Numbered from the stretch's first letter, positions 1 to 5,103 are shown. The stretch is 5,103 nucleotides of DNA from an uncultured Rikenellaceae bacterium (GCA_947054185.1 CAMRVW010000139.1:1-5103), one strand, 5' to 3'. Made by a program: numbers and translations. Notes: generated by a model from the letters alone, not told the origin.

Positions 1-1601
1 AACGAGCCGCCGCAGCATAGGGCGTCGTCTCTGTGATGTACCGGCTCATGCAGCTGTCCCAGTCGGGCTATCACCTGACGCGGCTGGTCGTATATCTTGA
101 GCCCCCTGCCTAACTCGCACGGGTCGTGATAGGCAAAGCCGGCATCTGTGCGCTCCACCTCGAGCAACCCTTGCTCCATAAGCTCGGCAATAAACTGGCT
201 GTGGTGTATTATGCGTATGTCGCCGAGGTCGTAATCCTCCGTGAATGTGCGCAAACATATCGGACACGATGTCACAAGCGTCGTTATGCCCGATTCCACC
301 AACAGCTCTTCTATCCTCTCGCGCATGCTGTCGGCCGCGTCTATGTTGCCGGCCATCCGTTGAGGACGTCCGCAACAAATGCCCTCCTCTTGGTCTATGA
401 ACCACAAACCTATGCCGCTCTTGACGGCAATCTTCTTCATCGATTCCTGCACCGATGGCGTCAGACGCCCCATGCATCCCGAGAAAAATCCTATCTTGGC
501 CGAGGCCAACGTAACATCCGTCGAGGCTATGTAACCATAGTCGAATGTCGAGCTCTCTTTGCGCAACTTATGCCTTACCGAGGTGCGTATGGTGTCTAAC
601 TTGATGCCCACGGGACATATACGCTCGCACCGTCCGCAGAGCATGCAGCTGTCGGCCTTGGCCAACGAGGCGCCTCCTTCGCGCTCGTCTCTCAAGAGAT
701 ATACCGACTGTGTGTCGCACGATATGTCGCCGGCTGCCAGCTGACACGGGTCTATACATATTCCGCAACGTGAGCATGCGGCCAGTTGCAACTTGGTGAA
801 GGTGGTGGCCCGCACAGAGGTGCGCACCTTGAAACTGCGCAGAAACACAAGCGGTATCTCGGCAAAGATGTGCAGGTATCTCGACACCGGCACACTCACG
901 AAAAACAGACCCAGCGCAACGGAATAACACCACCACATGGTCTCGTTGATGTACGGCAGTGCCTTGGAAGGAAATATAGCCGCCAGCACCACACCCAGCG
1001 ATCCTGTCAGGAAAGAGCCGCTGTCATATATCGCCGAGTTGAAGCTCTCGGCCAACAGACGCAACGGGAATATCAACCACAGAGCCGACAGCGCCAACTT
1101 GTCGCCCGTCGTGTGGGTGGTGGTGCGCTTCATGCCATAGACCGACGGACGGAAACGTTTTATTATGGCCGCCGCCAAGCCCGAGAGCACAAAGAGCAAG
1201 AGGGCATCCATCACCACTCCCAGCCATCCTATGTGTGCGAAGGGGAAATATTTGCGGAAGAAGACGTCAACATAAAGGGGCACAATGGGGCTCTTGAGAT
1301 ATAGTATAGCCTCCACCTTGCCGAACACTATGAGCAAAAACCAACCGAAAGCCAACGAGGTGTGCATGTACCATAGTCGGCCGTTCACACGCAATATGCG
1401 CAAGTGGAGCAAACACTCTCTGAACGCCTCCCACAAAGCCATCACCGTGGCCGTTGAAAATATGTTGCGCCTTATCATGCGGCGGTCGCTTTTGGGCAGG
1501 GCCGATATCCACGATATAAACTTGGTCCACATCACCGAGAATAGAAAAACAACCCCGATGCAGAACGGTATTATGAAAGGCTCGAAATAAAGGTTTACCA
1601 T
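1..1601 (-). CDS. Membrane-bound HdrE-HdrD-like fusion: NarI/DsrM-type membrane domain + dicluster ferredoxin + CCG domains (C-terminus off window)
   Basis: I translated this frame by hand: 533 codons run without a stop from ATG at 1601 to the left edge, so the C-terminus is missing. An in-frame TAA lies five codons upstream, which fixes the start. Residues ~1-255 are hydrophobic, with likely membrane segments near 8-33, 76-100, 120-147, 167-187, 196-211 and 222-245; H80, H123 and H244 are candidate b-heme ligands, as in NarI/DsrM/HdrE proteins. Residues 276-286 (CxxCxxCxxxC) and 319-330 (CxxCxxCxxxCP) would bind two [4Fe-4S] clusters. A complete CCG domain follows (C376, C409-C410-G, C446-PI-C449). 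A second begins at C495 in a DPCELGR motif, with C529-C530-G at the edge. Known family logic: HdrD is HdrC plus HdrB, and HdrE is the cytochrome b anchor; here all are in one chain. Inferred role: electron exchange between menaquinone and the cytosolic Hdr-like proteins encoded upstream. The direction and final substrate are unknown. Confidence 0.9.
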   Translation of the reverse strand, partial: MVNLYFEPFIIPFCIGVVFLFSVMWTKFISWISALPKSDRRMIRRNIFSTATVMALWEAFRECLLHLRILRVNGRLWYMHTSLAFGWFLLIVFGKVEAILYLKSPIVPLYVDVFFRKYFPFAHIGWLGVVMDALLLFVLSGLAAAIIKRFRPSVYGMKRTTTHTTGDKLALSALWLIFPLRLLAESFNSAIYDSGSFLTGSLGVVLAAIFPSKALPYINETMWWCYSVALGLFFVSVPVSRYLHIFAEIPLVFLRSFKVRTSVRATTFTKLQLAACSRCGICIDPCQLAAGDISCDTQSVYLLRDEREGGASLAKADSCMLCGRCERICPVGIKLDTIRTSVRHKLRKESSTFDYGYIASTDVTLASAKIGFFSGCMGRLTPSVQESMKKIAVKSGIGLWFIDQEEGICCGRPQRMAGNIDAADSMRERIEELLVESGITTLVTSCPICLRTFTEDYDLGDIRIIHHSQFIAELMEQGLLEVERTDAGFAYHDPCELGRGLKIYDQPRQVIARLGQLHEPVHHRDDALCCGGS

Positions 1602-1674
1602 GTGTTTTGAGTGTTATTTGCGCCACGCATAGGGTGGCTTTTAACGTGGTTGTCCCGCCGTAAGATGTGTGTGG
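1602..1674 (-). other. 73-nt intergenic gap with mini-ORF and small hairpin
   Basis: This is the only sizeable gap inside the gene string. Read on the minus strand it contains an inverted repeat GCCAC / GTGGC (1622-1638, 7-nt loop) with no T-run after it, so it does not look like a terminator for the operon. An ATG inside the loop opens a 12-codon frame (1630 to 1595, including TAA) whose stop lies just past the start codon of the membrane fusion gene (the overlap reads ATGGTAA). It could allow translational coupling, but a reading frame this short is easily due to chance. I see no TAnnTTTG promoter and no Shine-Dalgarno motif; the start is preceded by an A-rich stretch. Confidence 0.4.
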
Positions 1675-2007
1675 TCACTCTTTGGGCAGCAGCTCCATTA
1701 GAGCGGCAATCACCCCGCGGGTGTTGACCCCGCGCGGACACTGCAATGTGCATTTGCCGCACAACATGCAGTTGTTTAACTGCTTGCGCAGCGCCGATGT
1801 CTCGCCTCTTCTGGCCAGAAGGTGCAGCTTGCGGAAGTTATAGTCGGTCAGCGCCCCTGCGGTACATGTGGCAGAGCATCCTCCGCACCCTATGCACAAC
1901 GACCACGACGGCACACGGGCTGCCACTTGACGGGCAATGCTCCTGTCGTTGATGTCGAGATCTATCGCCCTTTTGGCGTTTATGGTGAAGCCGAACTTTT
2001 TCATCAT
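1675..2007 (-). CDS. Small HdrC-like protein with two [4Fe-4S] motifs
   Basis: This 110-residue soluble protein consists of little more than a dicluster ferredoxin-like fold. The first motif is C38-x2-C41-x2-C44-x3-C48, where the fourth Cys is followed by Thr instead of the usual Pro. The second is C80-x2-C83-x2-C86-x3-C90-Pro. No signal peptide or membrane segment is visible. It is shorter than ordinary HdrC proteins (roughly 180-200 residues) and resembles the ferredoxin part of HdrC, QmoC or HdrD. The start is ATG at 2007, and a second ATG follows at once. Its ATG overlaps the TGA of the HdrA-like gene by 4 nt (ATGA), so the two are probably translationally coupled. Inferred role: electron wire between the flavoprotein encoded just upstream and the membrane fusion protein encoded just downstream. 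The fold assignment is firm; the partner assignment is inference from position. Confidence 0.9.
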   Translation of the reverse strand: MMKKFGFTINAKRAIDLDINDRSIARQVAARVPSWSLCIGCGGCSATCTAGALTDYNFRKLHLLARRGETSALRKQLNNCMLCGKCTLQCPRGVNTRGVIAALMELLPKE

Positions 2008-3032
2008 GACAGACGGTTGACATATTCGACTGCTTTCATGGCGGCAGAGACGGCCTCGGCCATGCTCTCGCCGATGTTTTTGGGTCCTGTGGCGGTGCCG
2101 GCAACGAATATGCCCTCACAAGATGTTGCGGTGGCGCCGTCAAAGTTGTCCACCCCTTTCAAAAAGCCGTCCTCCGACAACCCTATGCCTAACTCGGAGG
2201 CAAATTTGGCGTTGGAGGCGGGTGCCTGTTTGCCTATCATGAGCACCAGCATGTCCACTGTCATCTTAAGGGGACGCCCCGCCAACGTATCTTCGGCCTT
2301 TATGCGCACACGTGAGTCGATGGTGCCGCTGCACTCCGATATGCGACCGCGCACGAAGTTTATGCGATACCTCTGCTGGGCCTCTTTGTAAAGCTCCTCA
2401 TAGCCCGATCCGAACATGCGCATGTCCATGTAAAAGTTGTACACCTCGCAGTCGGGATAGGCCTGCTTCAGCTCTATTGCCTGCTTGACGCCCGTTATGC
2501 AACACACGCGCGAACAGTGGCCGTGACCTATCTGACTGTCACGCGAGCCCACGCAGTGAAGTATGGCCACCGACCGTGGCTCCGATCCGTCGGCACATCT
2601 CACCTCACCCTCTTTGAACATATCTTCCAGGTCGGCCGACGTGATCACGTTGGGATATATCTTATATCCGTACTCCTCTTTGACCGTTGCGTTGAAAAGG
2701 TCGAACCCCGTTGTTATTATCACCGCCTCGGCCTCATAGTTGCTGCCGTCGGTGAGCGTCACCTCCACGTGGCCGTCGCTCGGTGTTATCTCAGACACCT
2801 CGCCGCACAACACCGTGCGTATGCCAAGCTCCGATAGCGACTCTATCTGTTTGCCTATCACCTCATTTGCAGGTGTGCCGCAGGGGAAGAGCCGGTCCCA
2901 TCTGGTGAGCTTGCCGCCCAGGTTTATGTCGCGCTCTATGAGCATCGGCGATATGCCGTTGTTTTTCAGGGTGATCGCCGCTTGCATTCCGGCCACACCG
3001 CCGCCTATCACTATTACGCGTTTTGCCGCCAT
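2004..3032 (-). CDS. HdrA/QmoA-like FAD-binding iron-sulfur protein (short form)
   Basis: This 342-residue protein has a thioredoxin-reductase-like FAD fold. GGGVAG at 10-15 binds the dinucleotide, IER at 32-34 ends the second strand, and a GIFVAG...A-rich helix at 307-330 closes the flavin site. HdrA signature motifs are clear: CVGSRD at 160-165, then C173 and C177-C178, giving C-x12-C-x3-CC, which in HdrA proteins ligates the [4Fe-4S] cluster near the flavin. A DMRMFGSGYEE segment at 203-213 is also typical. The HdrA cysteine-rich stretch after GGK is reduced to C51. Absent are the N-terminal thioredoxin-like domain, the inserted ferredoxin and the C-terminal ferredoxin of methanogen HdrA; in size it is closer to QmoA. 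A good Shine-Dalgarno motif precedes the start. Inferred role: flavin hub of the complex. Whether it bifurcates electrons cannot be told from sequence. Confidence 0.93.
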   Translation of the reverse strand: MAAKRVIVIGGGVAGMQAAITLKNNGISPMLIERDINLGGKLTRWDRLFPCGTPANEVIGKQIESLSELGIRTVLCGEVSEITPSDGHVEVTLTDGSNYEAEAVIITTGFDLFNATVKEEYGYKIYPNVITSADLEDMFKEGEVRCADGSEPRSVAILHCVGSRDSQIGHGHCSRVCCITGVKQAIELKQAYPDCEVYNFYMDMRMFGSGYEELYKEAQQRYRINFVRGRISECSGTIDSRVRIKAEDTLAGRPLKMTVDMLVLMIGKQAPASNAKFASELGIGLSEDGFLKGVDNFDGATATSCEGIFVAGTATGPKNIGESMAEAVSAAMKAVEYVNRLS

Positions 3033-3039
3033 ATATATT

Positions 3040-3044
3040 TCCTC
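3040..3044 (-). promoter_or_regulatory. Shine-Dalgarno-like ribosome binding site of the HdrA-like gene
   Basis: The minus strand reads GAGGA, 7 nt before the ATG at 3032, inside the 16-nt gap after the HdrB-like gene. It supports the chosen start. It is notable because none of the other four genes has such a motif at a proper distance; they have A/T-rich leaders, as is common in Bacteroidetes. It may raise translation of the flavoprotein relative to its neighbours. Confidence 0.55.
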
Positions 3045-3048
3045 GAAA

Positions 3049-4095
3049 TTATAGTCCGCACTCGGTCGGATGTGAGATGTATTTACCGTTGTTACCTAAA
3101 TATTTGCGGGAATGGTCATACTCTATATCGAGCTTGTTCAAAAGAGGCTCGACCCCCACCTGGTGCATCTGCATGCCCAAGTCCCACGGGTCGTAACCCA
3201 GCACAATGCCGGCCATCTCTTCATAACTGAGCACCGGTATGCCGTGGCCGTCGGCCCCGTATGTCACCCCCTCCATCTCTGAGATGGTATATTGCCACTT
3301 GTCGAGGAACATGGTGCACCCCGGGCAGTTGGCCACTATGAAATCGGGCTTGTACGGTGCCATAGATTCGAACTTCTGCCGCGAGTTGGCCACGGGGGCG
3401 CCGCGGTTGGCTTGCACCAGATAGTTCCTAAAACCGAAACCGCAGCAGTGACGCCTTTCGGGATAGTCGACCACCTCGCCGCCCCAGCTCTCCACCATGC
3501 CTGCCAGCACATAGGGAAACTCAGAGCCGCCGATGCCTGCCGTGGGAAATATCTTGGCGTAATGGCATCCTATGTGCTCCACCACCTTGAGGGGACGTCC
3601 GCTCTCGGGATCGACCAGCCTCACCTTGGCTTTCTCGGCAATGCGGTCGCGGAAGTGAAACATGAGGTCTGAACTGTGAACCACGCACTCGGGCTTCTCG
3701 AAGGTACGCCCCGTGGCTGCCTTGAGGTTGGCACGCGTCTTCTCTTCAAGCTCGGGGAAGTGGTGCCACATAGATAATATCTCGGTGTAAAGACCGAAAG
3801 ATGTGATGCACGACGATACCATGTTTTTATAACCCGCATCGCTCATGAGCGAGAACTGACGCGCCACCACCGTCATGATGGTTTCAAGCGGCACTATGTC
3901 GGAGTGATAACCTATGCCGGTGCAGCTTGTGTGTTTGGCATCGTCGAATATGTCAACCCCCAAATCGTCACCCATTATCTTCAGAAATACCGCCTCCGAG
4001 CCGGGGAAGAAGTTCTGACGTATGCAACTGCGGGCATAATAAAAGTGATCGTCGGGTATGGTCTTTTGGTATTTTTCCCAAGAATATCTTTTCAT
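3049..4095 (-). CDS. HdrB-like protein, two CCG domains
   Basis: This 348-residue soluble protein belongs to the HdrB/CCG-domain family, in which each CCG domain (C-xn-CC-xn-CxxC) can hold a noncubane [4Fe-4S] cluster that cleaves disulfides or passes electrons. The C-terminal site is complete: C177 in GCHYAK, C217-C218-G, and C257-PG-C260, with spacings of 39 and 38 residues. The N-terminal site is degenerate: C24, then C58-T-G where CCG is expected, and C96-ITS where CxxC is expected, leaving three of five cysteines. Residues 286-323 (PVLSYEEMAGIVLG and the following LG..H.VG..PLL) match the usual HdrB ending; a tail of about 25 residues with C346 follows. The ATG at 4095 lies 2 nt after the stop of the HdrC-like gene, so the pair is surely co-transcribed. 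Inferred role: catalytic or terminal electron-transfer subunit with one active-type cluster. The substrate is unknown; CoM-S-S-CoB is unlikely in this type of organism. Confidence 0.92.
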   Translation of the reverse strand: MKRYSWEKYQKTIPDDHFYYARSCIRQNFFPGSEAVFLKIMGDDLGVDIFDDAKHTSCTGIGYHSDIVPLETIMTVVARQFSLMSDAGYKNMVSSCITSFGLYTEILSMWHHFPELEEKTRANLKAATGRTFEKPECVVHSSDLMFHFRDRIAEKAKVRLVDPESGRPLKVVEHIGCHYAKIFPTAGIGGSEFPYVLAGMVESWGGEVVDYPERRHCCGFGFRNYLVQANRGAPVANSRQKFESMAPYKPDFIVANCPGCTMFLDKWQYTISEMEGVTYGADGHGIPVLSYEEMAGIVLGYDPWDLGMQMHQVGVEPLLNKLDIEYDHSRKYLGNNGKYISHPTECGL

Positions 4096-4097
4096 AG

Positions 4098-4817
4098 CTA
4101 TATAGTATGTTCGCCGTTATTGGCGGTGTATACCTCTTCAAAATATCGGTCGGAGGCTTTCAGCTTGCCATCCTCGGTGATGCTCATGCCTAAGCGTTCG
4201 GCCTCTTTTGCCGAGTATTCCTCTATCATGTCGAAAAATGCCGTGCCGCCGGTCTGGTCGAAAATACGCCTTATCTCATCGAGCGATTCGGCATCGACAC
4301 GCCTCATGGCACCCGCCTTGTCGGTGTCGTAACCCATGTCGAAGCGGGTGAACACATCGCTCACATGGTCGAATACCCACTCCCACACAGGGCCCTGCTC
4401 GGGGTGCATCTCGGGCATTATGCGGGTGGGGTGTATGCAATAACCCAAATCGAGAATGTTCTGCCCGATGGTGCGTTTGAGCGCCAGTTGCTGGCGTCCC
4501 TTCTCGCTCTTGACAAAGAGACCCGTCTCTTGCGACAGCTTGCGTAACGCTTGTATGACATAACCGGGGGTGTTGCCTCGCGGACATCGCGGACGGCACG
4601 ACATGCACTCGCCGCAATACCATATCTGCTCACCCGAGAGCAACCGCTCTATGGCTTGCTCGCTGCCGTTCTGCACGGTGTCCATTATCTGGCGGGGATC
4701 GTAATTGTAAAATTCCGCCGCAGGACACACCGCGGTGCACATGCCGCAGTTCATACAGGCATTCATACCCTCGACAAATCGCACGTCACGGCTCAATATA
4801 TCGAAATATTTCCCCAT
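4098..4817 (-). CDS. HdrC-like protein with two [4Fe-4S] motifs and long C-terminal extension
   Basis: This is the first gene of the string. It encodes 239 residues from the ATG at 4817. Two classical motifs are present: C21-x2-C24-x2-C27-x3-C31-Pro and C68-x2-C71-x2-C74-x3-C78-Pro, spaced as in HdrC. No membrane segment or signal peptide is seen. An in-frame TTG at 4826 would add three residues (read as MDT), but ATG is the more likely start; neither has a properly spaced Shine-Dalgarno motif. Residues from ~100 onward (about 140) form a polar helical extension with a lone C127, longer than the tail of typical HdrC. I do not recognise a separate domain in it. HdrC passes electrons between the HdrA flavoprotein and the HdrB catalytic subunit; the order C-B-A here supports the same three-part core. 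The stop is followed after 2 nt by the HdrB-like gene. Confidence 0.92.
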   Translation of the reverse strand: MGKYFDILSRDVRFVEGMNACMNCGMCTAVCPAAEFYNYDPRQIMDTVQNGSEQAIERLLSGEQIWYCGECMSCRPRCPRGNTPGYVIQALRKLSQETGLFVKSEKGRQQLALKRTIGQNILDLGYCIHPTRIMPEMHPEQGPVWEWVFDHVSDVFTRFDMGYDTDKAGAMRRVDAESLDEIRRIFDQTGGTAFFDMIEEYSAKEAERLGMSITEDGKLKASDRYFEEVYTANNGEHTI

Positions 4818-4833
4818 TGTATCCAATTTTCGA

Positions 4834-4841
4834 CAAAAGTA
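4834..4841 (-). promoter_or_regulatory. Possible Bacteroidetes-type -7 promoter element (TACTTTTG)
   Basis: The minus strand reads TACTTTTG, an exact match to the TAnnTTTG -7 consensus of Bacteroides promoters, ending 16 nt before the ATG of the HdrC-like gene. I find no TTTG about 20 nt further upstream where the -33 element should be, and the implied leader is only about ten bases. The position before the first gene of the string favours a real promoter; the missing -33 box and short leader count against it. Confidence 0.3.
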
Positions 4842-4902
4842 ACTCCTTAATCGCTTACCCGATAGACCCCAATTACCTATTTTTGATGGGTATAAATGCT
4901 TA

Positions 4903-5004
4903 GCCTCCTCGGTGGTATTGCCGCACTGCCGTTAATAGTTTGCCGGCACTGCCTCCTTTAATATTTTACTGCAACTGCCGTTTTGTTTTGCGGGAACTGC
5001 CTCC
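4903..5004. repeat. Short interspersed repeat: ACTGCC boxes with 48/49-nt higher-order period
   Basis: On the plus strand ACTGCC occurs at 4925, 4948, 4974 and 4996, spaced 23, 26 and 22 nt. The three bases after the box alternate GTT, TCC, GTT, TCC, so the true unit is a dimer: GCCTCC recurs at 4903, 4951 and 4999 (exactly 48 nt apart) and GCCGTT at 4928 and 4977 (49 nt). T-rich spacers and a TTTGC or similar motif before the next box are partly conserved. Units differ by substitutions and 1-nt indels, so this is an old or degenerate array. It is not a CRISPR: the conserved core is far too short and the spacers are themselves related. Confidence 0.65.
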
Positions 5005-5102
5005 GGCGGCCCTTCCGGGGGAGGGGTCACAGACCCCGATTTGAGGTATTGAGGAACAACTAAGGAATAAGTACGAAAGTTATGTGTAAAGATGTTCGAC
5101 TT
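4932..5102 (-). other. Open frame across the repeat block, probably not a gene
   Basis: The minus strand is open for 56 codons from the right edge to TAA at 4932-4934. The peptide is low in complexity near its end, with EAVPA twice, 16 residues apart, matching the 48-nt DNA repeat. It has no start codon in view, so it could be the C-terminus of a gene beyond the edge, but the composition is explained by the repeat and the GC-rich hairpins. I favour a chance frame within an intergenic repeat element. Confidence 0.2.
5010..5037. repeat. Two overlapping GC-rich hairpins
   Basis: GGGGTC at 5023-5028 and GACCCC at 5032-5037 form a perfect 6-bp stem with a 3-nt loop. The preceding bases 5010-5025 can form another stem (CCCTTC with GGAGGG, one G-T wobble, 4-nt loop). 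The two share bases 5023-5025, so they exclude each other. Neither is followed by a T-run on either strand, so I do not call a terminator. They directly abut the ACTGCC repeat and may be part of the same element. Confidence 0.45.
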
Positions 5103-5103
5103 G

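Larger units (their letters stand above)
4818..5103. other. Non-coding right end upstream of the gene string
   Basis: This stretch holds no convincing gene on either strand. Nearest the gene string is a possible promoter element, then a repeat block with a 48/49-nt period, then two overlapping GC-rich hairpins, then about 65 A/T-richer bases to the edge. A plus-strand ATG at 5082 gives only seven codons before the window ends, so a divergent gene starting there can be neither shown nor excluded. Confidence 0.6.

Noticed and set aside
126..599. Plus-strand open frame of 157 codons
   Set aside because: It lies opposite the Fe-S and CCG part of the membrane fusion gene, whose minus-strand frame has clear cysteine motifs; the plus-strand product has no recognisable features.
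786..1304. Plus-strand open frame of 172 codons
   Set aside because: It is antisense to the membrane domain of the fusion gene; its Arg/His/Gln-rich product is typical of a shadow frame.
1822..2391. Plus-strand open frame of 189 codons
   Set aside because: It crosses the junction of two well-supported minus-strand genes and shows no domain motifs.
3292..3672. Plus-strand open frame of 126 codons
   Set aside because: It is antisense to the C-terminal CCG domain of the HdrB-like gene, where all five cluster cysteines lie in the minus-strand frame.
2004..4817. Methanogen CoB-CoM heterodisulfide reductase or sulfate-reducer Qmo complex in the strict sense
   Set aside because: The family match is real, but the short HdrA, degenerate HdrB site and membrane HdrE-HdrD fusion differ from both, and no methanogenesis or APS reductase genes are present.
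4843..4848. AAGGAG as Shine-Dalgarno motif for the HdrC-like gene (minus strand)
   Set aside because: It is 25 nt from the ATG at 4817 and 16 nt from the in-frame TTG at 4826, too far for either; it also lies upstream of the proposed promoter element.
4903..5004. CRISPR array
   Set aside because: The conserved core is only about 6-9 nt and the intervening sequences are themselves related; there are no unique spacers and no cas genes.
5023..5037. Intrinsic terminator
   Set aside because: The hairpin is good but no T-run follows on either strand.
5082..5103. Start of a divergent plus-strand gene
   Set aside because: Only seven codons are visible, and the nearest AAGGA is about 15 nt away; nothing supports a coding region.

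Overview
The window looks like a chromosomal segment from an anaerobic Bacteroidales bacterium of moderate G+C content. The evidence is circumstantial: Shine-Dalgarno motifs are scarce before most starts, there is a TAnnTTTG-type promoter element ahead of the first gene, and the gene set is one I associate with gut Bacteroidetes. Isoleucine is encoded mostly by ATA. No marker gene is present, so I do not name a genus.

Essentially all coding sequence lies on the minus strand and forms one compact gene string, read from right to left. In transcription order it holds: (1) an HdrC-like protein with two [4Fe-4S] clusters (4098-4817); (2) an HdrB-like protein with two CCG domains (3049-4095); (3) a short HdrA/QmoA-like flavoprotein (2004-3032); (4) a 110-residue second dicluster ferredoxin-like protein (1675-2007); (5) a large membrane protein that fuses an HdrE/DsrM/NarI-type membrane domain to an HdrD-type part (dicluster ferredoxin plus CCG domains), cut by the left edge (1-1601). 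The first three junctions are 2 nt, 16 nt and a 4-nt ATGA overlap. A 73-nt gap precedes gene 5. This spacing suggests one operon.

Together the genes encode a heterodisulfide-reductase-like electron-transfer module in an organism that should have no coenzyme M/coenzyme B chemistry. The likely layout is a soluble HdrABC-like core, with a flavin in the HdrA-like protein and a noncubane cluster in the HdrB-like protein. A small ferredoxin-like subunit would link it to a membrane HdrE-HdrD fusion that could exchange electrons with menaquinone. The physiological substrate cannot be read from the sequence. Two features differ from textbook Hdr: the first CCG site of the HdrB-like protein is degenerate, and the HdrA-like protein has none of the extra domains of methanogen HdrA.

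The right end (4827-5103) has no convincing gene. It holds a possible promoter, a short-period repeat with a 48/49-nt higher-order period (ACTGCC boxes followed alternately by GTT and TCC), and GC-rich hairpins. The minus strand of this repeat is open and encodes a repeated EAVPA peptide. I read it as an intergenic repeat element rather than a gene.
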